Below, in pieces: positions 15,888-24,143 of a stretch of 64,000 nt of DNA; the stretch's first letter is position 1, and every line of letters begins with the position of its first letter. Below the pieces are notes generated by a model. That model was not told where the DNA came from. It did not search any database and worked only from the letters and a program-made list of their open reading frames with translations. The DNA comes from Parafannyhessea umbonata (GTDB lineage Bacteria; Actinomycetota; Coriobacteriia; Coriobacteriales; Atopobiaceae): positions 186,001-250,000 of the forward strand of contig NZ_JABAGR010000001.1 of NCBI RefSeq assembly GCF_012844235.1. The letters are read 5' to 3'. The position numbers and the translations under genes were made by a program.

Positions 15888-16934
15888 CTAGGAGACCAGG
15901 CGTTCGGCGACTTTGAAGTGTCTGAAGTGCATGTCGAGGAGCTCGTCATCCGGTGCTGCTTTGCCAGTGGGCATTATAAGCCGCATGTCTGCAAGGTCTT
16001 GGTACGGGGAACGGCGCAGGCGATCGGAGATTCGGAGGATATGGGTCTCTGGTTCGATGGATAGGAGGTTGTCGTCGTAGAGGCGGTGTATGTCGGCACG
16101 TAGAAGAATGCCATTGTTCACGACCTGTGAACGCGGGCCTCGGTATCGATCGATATGTGCCGCCTGCAGTGCCTCTGGCACATCTACGTGCGTGACAGGG
16201 CAGACTCCGCGATAGGCCTCGAACAGCTGCTTGCGGAACCTCTCTTGCTGTTGTCTCGCCACCGTGTTGACAATCTTCCGAACGCGCTCGTCTCTCTCGG
16301 CGGATATCTGCGCCTTGAGGTCCTTAAGCTCCTCCTTCTCCTTGGGGCTCAGATCGGCTTCCGTGATGAGATAGAACGTATGGGCGGCTTCCGTCTGGGC
16401 ATTCACGGGTCCATGTATCGTAAACGAGTCGGTCTCGGCATTGAACTGCTCGACGAAGGCGAGCCCCAGCACGTTGTATCCAGAGTCACTGCGGACCATG
16501 ACGCCAACGGGTACGCCGTCTTCCAAATTGTTCATGAGGAATTTCGTCGACTGGTCCGTCTCCCTTTTGCCAGGAGCGGCGCGGTGGGCTTTGTAGTCCA
16601 GAATCCATGTCCCATCAGGGCGGGTAATGACATTTTTATCGTCGTAATACGCTTGACCTTCTGAGTGGACCGACAGCGCGTACTTACGCTTACCTGCCCC
16701 GCCAGATGGCAGGGAGTCGTAGTTGGGAGAGTGAATGCCTCGCTGTGATGCAAGTTTTATATCGAGGCCACGTGCCATTTCCTCGCTTCCGCGCGGAAGA
16801 CGAGGGATCTGGCGCCCCTCGTAATCGATTAACCTCCGGTAAGCCGGAAGGAACTCTGGAGGGACGAGACCTCTTGCACGTTCGAGCGAAAGGGCGTTCA
16901 CGTCGCAGTCATATATGAGGGGCTCATCTATCAT
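15888..16934 (-). CDS. HNH endonuclease with N-terminal YDG/SRA-like domain (putative restriction enzyme)
   Basis: The 348-residue protein ends in an HNH nuclease: CPVTHVDVPEALQAAHIDRY starts at Cys 245, with His 260, then NNGILLRADIHRLYDDNLL carrying Asn 274 and His 283. The N-terminal 200 residues contain QRGIHSPNY followed by RKYALSVHSEGQAYYDD and TWILDYKAHR. This resembles modification-reading domains found before HNH nucleases in type IV restriction enzymes, but the likeness is weak by eye. A helical segment (about 195-240) joins the two. It is convergent with the helicase gene, ten bases apart. Together they form a two-gene, lower-GC island between genes of normal composition. Cleavage of modified foreign DNA is the best guess. 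Confidence 0.75.
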   Translation of the reverse strand: MIDEPLIYDCDVNALSLERARGLVPPEFLPAYRRLIDYEGRQIPRLPRGSEEMARGLDIKLASQRGIHSPNYDSLPSGGAGKRKYALSVHSEGQAYYDDKNVITRPDGTWILDYKAHRAAPGKRETDQSTKFLMNNLEDGVPVGVMVRSDSGYNVLGLAFVEQFNAETDSFTIHGPVNAQTEAAHTFYLITEADLSPKEKEELKDLKAQISAERDERVRKIVNTVARQQQERFRKQLFEAYRGVCPVTHVDVPEALQAAHIDRYRGPRSQVVNNGILLRADIHRLYDDNLLSIEPETHILRISDRLRRSPYQDLADMRLIMPTGKAAPDDELLDMHFRHFKVAERLVS

Positions 16935-17064
16935 GCGAACAGAGTACTACACCTGCGACCAAGGGGGCGGGCTCTTCTCGCCCGGGCGAGGCGCTTGGGA
17001 TGCGGTGATGAGGGCATAATCTTTCCTGGACGGCGCGGGTGCGCCGGGCTGGGAGGCTTGTGCT

Positions 17065-18900
17065 ATGTCGGACGTGCGATTTGGGACTGAGGCTGCGGGC
17101 GGCTTTGGCGGGGCAGGCGACCTTGGCGGGGCGGACGGCCCTGCCAGGGCGGTTGACGCAATCGAGGCGATACTGGCGAGGCCTCGCGACGAGGTGCTCG
17201 CGCAGTGCCGGCGCTATGTGGTGGGGCAGGAGGACGTGCTCCGCGAGGTGGTGGGACTGACGTACTCGTGCCTGCAGCGCATGGAGATGCGCGCCCGCGG
17301 CGTGGACGACCTGGACCTGCCCCGCGCGTGCGCGTTCATGCTTTCGGGCAGCACGGCGAGCGGCAAGAGCTTCGTGATGAAGGTGGTCGCGAAGGTCATG
17401 GGGCTTGAGCTGGTGAGCATAGACTGCTCTGGCATCACGGGCGCCGGATGGGTTGGCGACTCCGTGAGCAGCGAGCTGAGGCGCGTGGCCGGCGTGATGG
17501 AGAAGGACGACGGCCGCCCGGTGCTCGCGTTCTGGGACGAGGCCGACAAGCTGGTTCGCAAGACGCGCGAGGGCGGCCGGAGCTTTGACAGCCAGGGGAA
17601 CTTCCTGAAGCTTTTGGACGGCGGGACGCTGGAGCTGGCGCCGGAGGCCCAGGGCCAGCGCGAGGTGACCCTGGACGCGGGGCGCGTGCTGAACGTGTTT
17701 GCCGGCGCGTTCATGGGGATCGAGGGCATCGTGCGGAAGCGCCTGCTGAGCGGCGGGCTCGAGCTTGCGGGCGCGGGCTCTGTGGCGCCGGGGCTTCTGA
17801 CCACGGACCAGCTGCGGGCGCGCATGAACCTGCAGGACCTGGTGAGCTGGGGGTTCATGCCGGAGTTTGTGGGGCGCTTTGGCGCGGTGGTGTGCGTGCC
17901 GGCGCTGACGTGCGCAAACCTTCGGCAGATCGTGAAGGGTTCCGAGCGGAGCCTGGAGCGTCGCGTGAGCAACCTGCTGGGCGCCGGCCGCGCGTTCAGG
18001 ATCTCTGACGCGGCCGCGGACGCGATCGCCCGCGAGGCGCACGAGAGCGGCTTGGGCGCGCGCAGGATCGACCAGGTGGCAAACCACTTTGAGGCGGAGG
18101 CGACCGTGCGCCTGCACGCGGACGACTCCGTGAACGTGGCGACGCTGGACGTGGACGCGGACGGCGGCCTGTGCCTTGCGTTTGGCTTTGACGAGGACGT
18201 GGCGGAGGGCGCGGACGGCGCGCTGGGCGCGGGCGATGCCGCCGGCACGGCGGGTGCGGGCGAGAAGGACAACCCCGTGGCCGGCGACGTGGCCGTGGAG
18301 GCCGGCGCAAGCAGGTTCGAGCCGAACGAGCGGCTGATTGCGGCCGTGGACGGCGCGATGGCCGGCGCGCGCTGGGCGGACGCGGCCGCAACGGCGGAGG
18401 GGCGCGAGCTTCTGGCCAGGCGCCTGGCGCACTACCAGCGCTGGCGCGTGCGCGACGCAAGGTCCGTGGACGCGGCGGAGCTGCTGCTTGAGGCGGTGAG
18501 CGGCTACCTTGCCGTGAACCGCGACCCGGACATGAGGCAGACGCTGGGCTACGTGTGCGCACTGCTGCGCTTTGCGGACATTGGCATGCGCGACGGCTGG
18601 ACGTACTTGGACACGCTGTTCTTTGGGCGTGTGGAGGTGTGCGGGCTGCGCGGCCTTGAGGAGCGTGCGAGCTTTGACCCCGCGTACTGCAGCTGTGACG
18701 TGGTGCGTGCGCTGAGCTGCTATAGGCGCTACCTTGCGTTTCCGGATGCGGTGCGCAGGGAGGCCGTGGGCCTGGCACAGGCGCGTGCCACGGACGCCGC
18801 GACGTCTGCGCGGGAGGCGGCGTGGCTGCGCGCGGACGTGAACGGCGTGGCGGACGCCGTGGACAAGGAAGCCCCCGCGGGCATGACGCTCATGTTCTAG
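17065..18900 (+). CDS. ClpX-like AAA+ ATPase without zinc domain and with novel C-terminal extension
   Basis: The 611-residue protein follows ClpX in its AAA+ core: RYVVGQEDVLREVV, Walker A GSTASGKS near residue 95, Walker B VLAFWDEADK near 153, LNVFAGAFMGIEGIV and LVSWGFMPEFVGRF. The N-terminal zinc-binding domain of ClpX is absent, replaced by a short Gly/Ala-rich tail. After the AAA small domain a low-complexity linker (about 372-410, with AGAGEKDN encoded by the GGGCGAGAAGNNC word) leads to a helical domain of about 200 residues that I do not recognise. ClpX unfolds proteins for ClpP; whether this paralogue still docks on ClpP is unclear. GGGAGG precedes the ATG. A separate true clpX is presumably elsewhere. 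Confidence 0.8.
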   Translation: MSDVRFGTEAAGGFGGAGDLGGADGPARAVDAIEAILARPRDEVLAQCRRYVVGQEDVLREVVGLTYSCLQRMEMRARGVDDLDLPRACAFMLSGSTASGKSFVMKVVAKVMGLELVSIDCSGITGAGWVGDSVSSELRRVAGVMEKDDGRPVLAFWDEADKLVRKTREGGRSFDSQGNFLKLLDGGTLELAPEAQGQREVTLDAGRVLNVFAGAFMGIEGIVRKRLLSGGLELAGAGSVAPGLLTTDQLRARMNLQDLVSWGFMPEFVGRFGAVVCVPALTCANLRQIVKGSERSLERRVSNLLGAGRAFRISDAAADAIAREAHESGLGARRIDQVANHFEAEATVRLHADDSVNVATLDVDADGGLCLAFGFDEDVAEGADGALGAGDAAGTAGAGEKDNPVAGDVAVEAGASRFEPNERLIAAVDGAMAGARWADAAATAEGRELLARRLAHYQRWRVRDARSVDAAELLLEAVSGYLAVNRDPDMRQTLGYVCALLRFADIGMRDGWTYLDTLFFGRVEVCGLRGLEERASFDPAYCSCDVVRALSCYRRYLAFPDAVRREAVGLAQARATDAATSAREAAWLRADVNGVADAVDKEAPAGMTLMF

Positions 18901-19012
18901 CCGGGGCGCGCGGCTGTGCCGTTGACGTGGGGGTTTGCTGCCAAGGCGGTACGTTCTTCTCGCCCATGCGTATGCTATACAGAGATTGGATATCGCGGAC
19001 GGGAGGCATGCG

Positions 19013-19957
19013 GTGAACCTGAGGCAGCTGGAGTACTTTGTGGCCGTGGCGGAGGAGCGCAAGATCACCACGGCGGCGAAGCGCCTGAACATCACGCAGC
19101 CCCCGCTGAGCTACGAGGTGTCCGCGCTGGAGAAGGAGCTGGGCGTCAAGCTGTTTGTGCGCAGGCCGCGCGGTGTGGACCTGACGGACGCGGGGCGCGT
19201 GCTGTACGCCCGCGCGACCACGATCCTGGGGCTGACGGAATCCGCGGCGCGCGAGGTGGCGGACGTGGGCCTGGGGCGCGAGGGAACGCTCGCCATAGGG
19301 ATCATCAGCTCTTCGGGCGGGCAGGTGCCGAACGCACGGATGCGGGCCCTGGCGGAGGACTACCCGCGCGTGAGCCTGGTGCTGAACGAGGGCAACACGT
19401 ATGAGGTGCTCGAGATGCTGCGCCGTCGCGTGGTTGAGCTGGGCGTGGTGCGTACGCCGTTTGCGGAGCAGGGGCTGGAGTGCCGCTACGCCGACCCCGA
19501 GCCGATGGTGGCCGTGATCCCGCGCGGGATGTCGTGCGGCGAGCGCGCGGACGTGGTGGACCTGGAGGAGCTCTCGGCCGCGCCGCTCGTGATCTATCGC
19601 AGGTTCGAGAAGATCCTGGAGCGCCTGTTTGCGCAGGCGGGGCTGCCGGAGTTCGTGGCGTGCGTGAACGACGACGCCCGCACCACGTGCGCGTGGGCGT
19701 GCAAGGGGCTGGGCGTGGGCCTGGTGCCGGAGTCGTTTCTGGAGCTGATGAACCTTGAGGGCGCCACGGTGAAGCGCGTGGACGAGGACTCTTTGGTGAC
19801 GCGGATGGCCGTGGTGTGGCCTAAGGGAAGGGACCTGTCGCCCTTGGCGGAGCGCTTCGTGGGCATGTTCGAGGCGGCGTACGCGGGCGACGCCGCGGGC
19901 GATGCCGCCGAGGCCGACGCGGGCGCAGCGGCCGACGGCAGCGCCGTGGATGGGTAA
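19013..19957 (+). CDS. LysR-family transcriptional regulator
   Basis: The 314-residue protein begins at GTG with GGGAGG seven bases before it, giving the normal LysR N-terminus (V)NLRQLEYFVAVAEERKITTAAKRLNITQPPLSYEVSALE. The helix-turn-helix is followed by the effector-binding domain (from about residue 90). The C-terminal 20 residues are an Ala/Asp/Gly-rich tail with no clear role. Neighbouring genes on the same strand give no obvious target. A promoter-like TATGCTATAC stands upstream, beside a GGGCGAGAAGNNC word at 18956-18965. Confidence 0.9.
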   Translation: MNLRQLEYFVAVAEERKITTAAKRLNITQPPLSYEVSALEKELGVKLFVRRPRGVDLTDAGRVLYARATTILGLTESAAREVADVGLGREGTLAIGIISSSGGQVPNARMRALAEDYPRVSLVLNEGNTYEVLEMLRRRVVELGVVRTPFAEQGLECRYADPEPMVAVIPRGMSCGERADVVDLEELSAAPLVIYRRFEKILERLFAQAGLPEFVACVNDDARTTCAWACKGLGVGLVPESFLELMNLEGATVKRVDEDSLVTRMAVVWPKGRDLSPLAERFVGMFEAAYAGDAAGDAAEADAGAAADGSAVDG

Positions 19958-19963
19958 CGCATG

Positions 19964-19996
19964 GGGCCCGGCCTCGCGGATGCGAGAGCCGGGCCC
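19964..19996. terminator. Strong hairpin between convergent lysR and tatA-like genes
   Basis: GGGCCCGGC pairs with GCCGGGCCC, with an inner CTCGC/GCGAG stem. It begins seven bases after the LysR stop and lies between convergent genes, so it may end both transcripts. No T-run follows on either strand, so intrinsic termination is not assured. Confidence 0.55.
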
Positions 19997-20064
19997 GGTA
20001 AGAGGGGACCGCCCAACCCGGAGTCGTAGGGGGTCGAGCGGGTGGTGCCTGATGTTGGGGGGAG

Positions 20065-20361
20065 CTAGTCTAACTTGGCGCCGCAGTGCGAGCAGAATGC
20101 CGCGTCGGCGTCGACCTCGGCGCCGCAGCTCGGGCAGGCCTTGGTATGCGCGGAAGTGGCCTGGTTTTCCGAGGAGGCCTCCGAGACCTCGCTCCTGACC
20201 TTCTCGGCCGCCGCCGCGTCGCCCTCCTCCATGCCCTCGCGCACGCTCTTGACCGTCTGGCCAAGGGCGGAGCCGAGCTTCGGCAGGTTCTTGGGCCCAA
20301 AGATGACGAGCGTTACAAGCAGGATGACAAGAAGCTCGGGTGCGGCCATTCCAAGGATCAT
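20065..20361 (-). CDS. TatA/E-type protein fused to a C-terminal zinc ribbon
   Basis: The 98-residue protein has the TatA layout: short N-terminus MILGMAAPELLVILLVTLVIFGPKNLPKLG with one membrane helix ending in the FGPKNLP hinge, then the amphipathic helix GSALGQTVKSVREGM. After an acidic stretch it ends in a zinc ribbon, CPSCGAEVDADAAFCSHCGAKLD. TatA subunits form the protein-conducting element of twin-arginine translocation. A zinc ribbon tail is not part of standard TatA. The ATG at 20361 with GGGAGG eight bases upstream is chosen over a longer frame. No tatC is nearby. The tail could serve in regulation or binding; this is unknown. Confidence 0.85.
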   Translation of the reverse strand: MILGMAAPELLVILLVTLVIFGPKNLPKLGSALGQTVKSVREGMEEGDAAAAEKVRSEVSEASSENQATSAHTKACPSCGAEVDADAAFCSHCGAKLD

Positions 20362-20502
20362 GATGTGCCTCCCATGTTTGGGTAACTGTTGTGCGAACTC
20401 CACTGTAGGCGCCCGGAACCATAAGTAAAAATACAGGTATTCTTGCGAGTCATACAACAAATGTATGGATGGCTGTGCGACATTCGCGTCGCGGCGCCTT
20501 GC

Positions 20503-20508
20503 TATAGT
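20503..20508 (+). promoter_or_regulatory. Putative -10 element (TATAGT) for the small-protein/amidohydrolase pair
   Basis: GCTATAGTGG about 40 bases before the start codon gives a good -10 sequence with a preceding TTGC. No matching -35 element is clear. It would drive the overlapping genes 20548-20745 and 20729-21733. Confidence 0.4.
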
Positions 20509-20547
20509 GGTCGCATGCAGGCACAACCGCGACGGCAGGGTGGTTAC

Positions 20548-20745
20548 ATGGCAGACGACTTCTTCGACGACCAGGACCCGTTCTTCCTGGCAAGCGACCG
20601 ACTCGACGCGGGGGAGAGCCCCCGGAGCGTGTATCTGTGGGCAAAGGCCAGCCGCGCGAAGGTGCGCGACAAGGTCGCCCGCGAGCAGTGGGACGAGGTG
20701 CTCCGCTACATCGCGGAGGAATACCCCGATGCCAACCTGCGATAG
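20548..20745 (+). CDS. Small acidic protein of unknown function
   Basis: The 65-residue protein begins MADDFFDDQDPFFLASDRL and is acidic, with a helical second half (SRAKVRDKVAREQWDEVLRYIAEEY). I do not recognise the family. Its end overlaps the start of the amidohydrolase by 17 bases, which supports a real, co-translated gene. An upstream in-frame start at 20443 would run through the promoter. Codon use matches the neighbours. Confidence 0.6.
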   Translation: MADDFFDDQDPFFLASDRLDAGESPRSVYLWAKASRAKVRDKVAREQWDEVLRYIAEEYPDANLR

Positions 20746-21733
20746 CGGCCATGCGTGCGCGGCCGCGCACGAGCTCCCGCGGCTGTTCGACGTTCACCAG
20801 CACGTGCTGCCCCCGGCGTACCTGGCCGCGCTCGCCCGCGCGGGCATCGATCCCGCGCGCGAGGACGGCTTTCCCACGCCTTCGTGGGACGAGAAGGACG
20901 CGCGCGCCTTCGCTGCGGGCACAAACATTGGCTTCTCGCTCTTCTCGATATCATCGCCCCACGTCAACTGGGGTGACGACGCCGCTTCCGCAGAGCTTTG
21001 CCGAGCCCTGAACGACTACATGTCCGGTCTGTGCGCGGACCACGCCGCATGCCGCGGCTTTGCGGCGGTGCTGCCACTGCCCGATGTCGCGGCGTCCATC
21101 CGGGAGGCGCGCCGCGCGCTTGTGCTGCCTGGTGCGCTTGGCGTGAAGGTTCCCACAAACGCGTGCGGCACCTACCTTGGGGATCCCGCCCTCGACCCGC
21201 TCATGGCGTACCTGGACGCGCGACATGCCGTCGTGACGATCCATCCCACCAAGCCCGCGGCCGTGCCGGCGGGGCAGTTCGCGGCGCGCCATGCGCCCCT
21301 GTTCGAGTTTCTGGCGGACACCACGCGCGCCGTGCTCAACCTGGTGACCGAGGGCACGCTCGACCGCTATCCCAACGTGCGGTGGGTCGTTCCGCACTGT
21401 GGCGCGTTTGTGCCAGAGGTGGCGCATCGCATGGACGGCATCTCGCGCGTGCTCGTGCCGGCGGCCATGATGTCCAACGTGGATGTCCTTGGCGCCGTGC
21501 GCAGCCTGTACTTCGACCTTGCGGGAGACGCGGAGCCCGTCATGCTCGACGCGCTGCTCAAGGTGGCGGACCCCACCCACCTGCTGTACGGGAGCGACTG
21601 GCCGTACACTCCGGCGTCACTAGCGCTGCGCAAGGCGGAGGCACTGTTCTGTGGTCCGCACGCAAGGTCCATCGAGGGTGCGGCGTGGCAGAACGCGGCA
21701 AGCCTTTACGGGTTTACGCAGGTATCGCTTTAA
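20729..21733 (+). CDS. Amidohydrolase-2 family (ACMSD-like) metal-dependent hydrolase or decarboxylase
   Basis: The 334-residue protein has the HxH metal motif in FDVHQHVLP (about residues 23-25), VVPHCGAFVPE with another metal histidine and YGSDWPYTP with the terminal aspartate. These are the marks of the amidohydrolase_2 group, which includes aminocarboxymuconate-semialdehyde and gamma-resorcylate decarboxylases. The precise substrate is unknown. The ATG at 20729 follows GGAGGA and overlaps the small gene upstream by 17 bases, so the two are likely co-translated. Confidence 0.82.
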   Translation: MPTCDSGHACAAAHELPRLFDVHQHVLPPAYLAALARAGIDPAREDGFPTPSWDEKDARAFAAGTNIGFSLFSISSPHVNWGDDAASAELCRALNDYMSGLCADHAACRGFAAVLPLPDVAASIREARRALVLPGALGVKVPTNACGTYLGDPALDPLMAYLDARHAVVTIHPTKPAAVPAGQFAARHAPLFEFLADTTRAVLNLVTEGTLDRYPNVRWVVPHCGAFVPEVAHRMDGISRVLVPAAMMSNVDVLGAVRSLYFDLAGDAEPVMLDALLKVADPTHLLYGSDWPYTPASLALRKAEALFCGPHARSIEGAAWQNAASLYGFTQVSL

Positions 21734-21884
21734 ACTAGGTGTTCAATTTATCGTTTGGCGACAAAAACCAACCGTTTGCCCGTTTCTGCATTGCATACAT
21801 TTCGTTAACCGCATGTTACCGCTTGAAATATCTGGCCACCTACCGGCTTCCAGAGGGCCATCATGGGCGCCGTACCGCAAGGGA

Positions 21885-21903
21885 GGTGCGCATACGGCGC
21901 ACC
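21885..21903 (+). repeat. Small hairpin upstream of the leader peptide
   Basis: GGTGCGC-ATACG-GCGCACC, seven-base perfect arms, ending about 20 bases before the leader peptide start. Similar arms (GGTGCGC/GCGCACC) occur in the nrdD leader at 5768-5785. Role unknown. Confidence 0.4.
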
Positions 21904-21922
21904 CGGTATAGGAGATTCGAAC

Positions 21923-21964
21923 ATGGGCGTCAGCACGCTAGCAGAGGCAATCATTATTATCTAG
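21923..21964 (+). CDS. Leader peptide with four isoleucine codons (attenuator)
   Basis: A 13-residue open frame reads MGVSTLAEAIIII and stops with TAG. It is preceded by TAGGAG at about nine bases. The run ATC ATT ATT ATC just before the stop is what an amino-acid attenuator leader looks like. A hairpin follows the stop at once and a strong intrinsic terminator follows about 50 bases later, before the CstA-type gene. No other function fits so short a frame. That it senses charged isoleucine tRNA is inference from the codon run. Confidence 0.75.
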   Translation: MGVSTLAEAIIII

Positions 21965-22059
21965 CCGCGAGTCGGTGTAGCCGACCCGCGGTCATGCGGG
22001 CGGCTGGCGTCTTTCTGCGGGGCCGCTTGGAAACCACCAAGTGGCCCCGCTTTTTGTTT
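21965..22059 (+). terminator. Attenuator: leader hairpins and intrinsic terminator before cstA-type gene
   Basis: Hairpin 1 (21965-21991) is CCGCG-A-GTCGG / CCGAC-C-CGCGG directly after the leader stop. Its 3' arm can instead pair with GCGGGCGGC at 21996-22004, so two exclusive folds exist. At 22017-22050 a 14-bp stem, GCGGGGCCGCTTGG with CCAAGTGGCCCCGC, is followed by TTTTTGTTT, a textbook Rho-independent terminator lying 22 bases before the cstA start codon. How the alternative fold controls the terminator is not settled by inspection. Confidence 0.8.
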
Positions 22060-22080
22060 GAACCTCGGAGGGAGCTTCAC

Positions 22081-23982
22081 ATGAACGGAATGCTGGTAAT
22101 ACTGGTTGCAGCCGTGGCGCTCGTCTGCGGCTACGTCGTCTACGGTCGATGGCTGGCCAAGAGCTGGGGCGTCGATCCCCAGGCCATTACGCCCGCCCGC
22201 CGCATGGAGGATGGCCGGGACTTCTCTCCTGCCACGCGCTTCTCCGTGTTCGCGCACCAGTTCAGCTCGATCTGCGGCGCGGGCCCCGTCACCGGCACCA
22301 TCGTCGCGATGATGTTCGGCTGGCTGCCGGTCCTGCTGTGGGTCCTCGTCGGCGGCATCTTCTTCGGCGCCGTGCATGACTTCGGGGCGCTGTACGCCTC
22401 CGTCAAGAACAACGGCAAGTCGCTGGGCCAGCTCATCGAGAAGTACATTGGCAAGACGGGCCGCCGCCTCTTCCTGCTGTTCAGCTGGCTGTTCTGCACC
22501 ATCGTGATCGCCGCGTTCACCTCCATGGTCGCAGGCACCTTCAAGTTCACCCCCGCCGCCTCCGGCGCCGTCGACTTCACCAAGTCCTACGCCTCCGGCT
22601 GCGCCGGCACCATCTCCATCCTGTTCACCTTCGTCGCCATCGCCTTCGGCTGGCTGCGCAAGCGCTTCGACCTCAAGGGCTGGCAGGAGTTCGCCGTTGC
22701 CGTCGCGTCCATCGTCATCATGTTCGCCGTCGGCATGCAGTTCCCCCTGTACCTCGACATCAACGGCTGGATCGCCATCGTGATGGTCTACCTCGTCTTT
22801 GCGAGCGCCATGCCCATCCAGACCCTCAAGCAGCCGCGTGACTACCTCACTACCATCATGATGGTCACCATGATCGTCTGCGCCGTGTTCGGCATCTTCG
22901 CGCTGGCCGTCCAGGGCAAGGCAACCATGACCGCCCCCATGGTCGCGAGCAGCGCCACCATGGCAAAGCTCGCCGCCGGCGGCAGCTACCTGTTCCCGCT
23001 CATGTTCGTCTCCGTCGCCTGTGGCGCCCTCTCCGGCTTCCACAGCCTCGTCTCCTCCGGCACCTCCTCCAAGCAGGTCTCCAACGAGACCGATATGCTT
23101 CCCGTCGGCTTCGGCGCCATGGTGCTCGAGTCCTTCGTCGGCGTCATCGCCATCGTCACCGCCGGCATCATGTTCGGTGACATGAACACCGCCGGCACCG
23201 GTGCCCTCAACGCAGGCGTCGCCTCCACCCCGTTCCAGATCTTCGCGGCCGGCATCGCCCGCGGCATGGAGACCATCGGCGTCAACAACACCGTCGCGAC
23301 CGTCTTCATGACCATGAACGTCTCCGCCCTCGCCCTCACCTCGCTCGACGCGGTCGCCCGCATCGCCCGCAGCAGCTTCCAGGAGTTCTTCTTCAACTCC
23401 AACGACGCCGCCGCCCAGACCACCGAGAAGGTCACCGGCGTCCGCAAGGTCATGACGAACGTCTGGTTCTCCACCGCCGTCTCCCTGCTCGTCGGTCTTG
23501 TCCTCTGCTTCGGCGGCTACCTCAACATCTGGCCGCTCTTCGGCGCGTCCAACCAGCTGCTCGGCGGCATGACCATGATCACCCTCGCCGTGTTCTGCAA
23601 GGTCACTGGCCGCAAGGGCTGGATGCTGTACGTCCCCGTCGCCTTCCTGCTCTGCTGCACCTTCACCTCCCTTGTCATGAGCATCGCCAGCTGCTGGACC
23701 GCCGTGGCCACCTACGGCCTGTTCGGCACCATCCCCGCGACCGCGACCACCGCTGCCGCCCCGGTGCTCCTCACCAAGGGCCTGCAGCTCGTCGTCGCAG
23801 TCCTGCTCGTGGTCCTCGGCGTCATCGTCGCCTACAACTGCCTGAAGGAGTTCTTCACCGTCAAGGCCGGCTCCATGGCAGACGAGGAGCCCGAGTGGTC
23901 CGAGCTCGGCCGCAAGAACGTCGTGGCTGCCGAGTCCGAGTCCGCTGCCTCCGACGCGAAGGTCGCCCAGGCCCAGGCGTAG
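22081..23982 (+). CDS. CstA/BtsT-family carbon-starvation carrier
   Basis: The 633-residue integral membrane protein matches the CstA family: N-terminal helix MLVILVAAVALVCGYVVYG, then the conserved block FSPATRFSVFAHQFSSICGAGPVTG and GGIFFGAVHDFGALYAS, with many further helices. Family members carry pyruvate or peptides into the cell under starvation. The start ATG follows CGGAGGGAG. The leader has an Ile-rich peptide and a terminator, which suggests induction when isoleucine is short. That would be unusual for this family and hints that the substrate is linked to amino acids or peptides. A strong terminator follows at 24039-24080. Confidence 0.93.
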   Translation: MNGMLVILVAAVALVCGYVVYGRWLAKSWGVDPQAITPARRMEDGRDFSPATRFSVFAHQFSSICGAGPVTGTIVAMMFGWLPVLLWVLVGGIFFGAVHDFGALYASVKNNGKSLGQLIEKYIGKTGRRLFLLFSWLFCTIVIAAFTSMVAGTFKFTPAASGAVDFTKSYASGCAGTISILFTFVAIAFGWLRKRFDLKGWQEFAVAVASIVIMFAVGMQFPLYLDINGWIAIVMVYLVFASAMPIQTLKQPRDYLTTIMMVTMIVCAVFGIFALAVQGKATMTAPMVASSATMAKLAAGGSYLFPLMFVSVACGALSGFHSLVSSGTSSKQVSNETDMLPVGFGAMVLESFVGVIAIVTAGIMFGDMNTAGTGALNAGVASTPFQIFAAGIARGMETIGVNNTVATVFMTMNVSALALTSLDAVARIARSSFQEFFFNSNDAAAQTTEKVTGVRKVMTNVWFSTAVSLLVGLVLCFGGYLNIWPLFGASNQLLGGMTMITLAVFCKVTGRKGWMLYVPVAFLLCCTFTSLVMSIASCWTAVATYGLFGTIPATATTAAAPVLLTKGLQLVVAVLLVVLGVIVAYNCLKEFFTVKAGSMADEEPEWSELGRKNVVAAESESAASDAKVAQAQA

Positions 23983-24038
23983 CCTACATGCCACGCATCG
24001 TGCGCCCATCCCCGCGCGCACATATATATACGTAAGAC

Positions 24039-24080
24039 GAGAAGAGCCGACATCCAACCGGATGCCGGCTCTTCTCCTTT
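24039..24080. terminator. Rho-independent terminator after the cstA-type gene
   Basis: GAGAAGAGCCG pairs with CGGCTCTTCTC (11 bp), with a further CATCC/GGATG inner stem, followed by CTTT. It stands between convergent genes (cstA-type and ABC exporter). The hairpin is symmetrical and could serve both strands. Confidence 0.8.
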
Positions 24081-24143
24081 AGGCAACTCATTGTCGCGGC
24101 GCCGGCGCGGGCGTGCCCGCCGGGCGCCTGCGGGCCGCGGGCG

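Noticed and set aside
21860-22059. T-box riboswitch before cstA
   Set aside because: GCCGTACCGCAAGG is only a weak echo of the T-box sequence; the short Ile leader peptide and terminator explain the region better.
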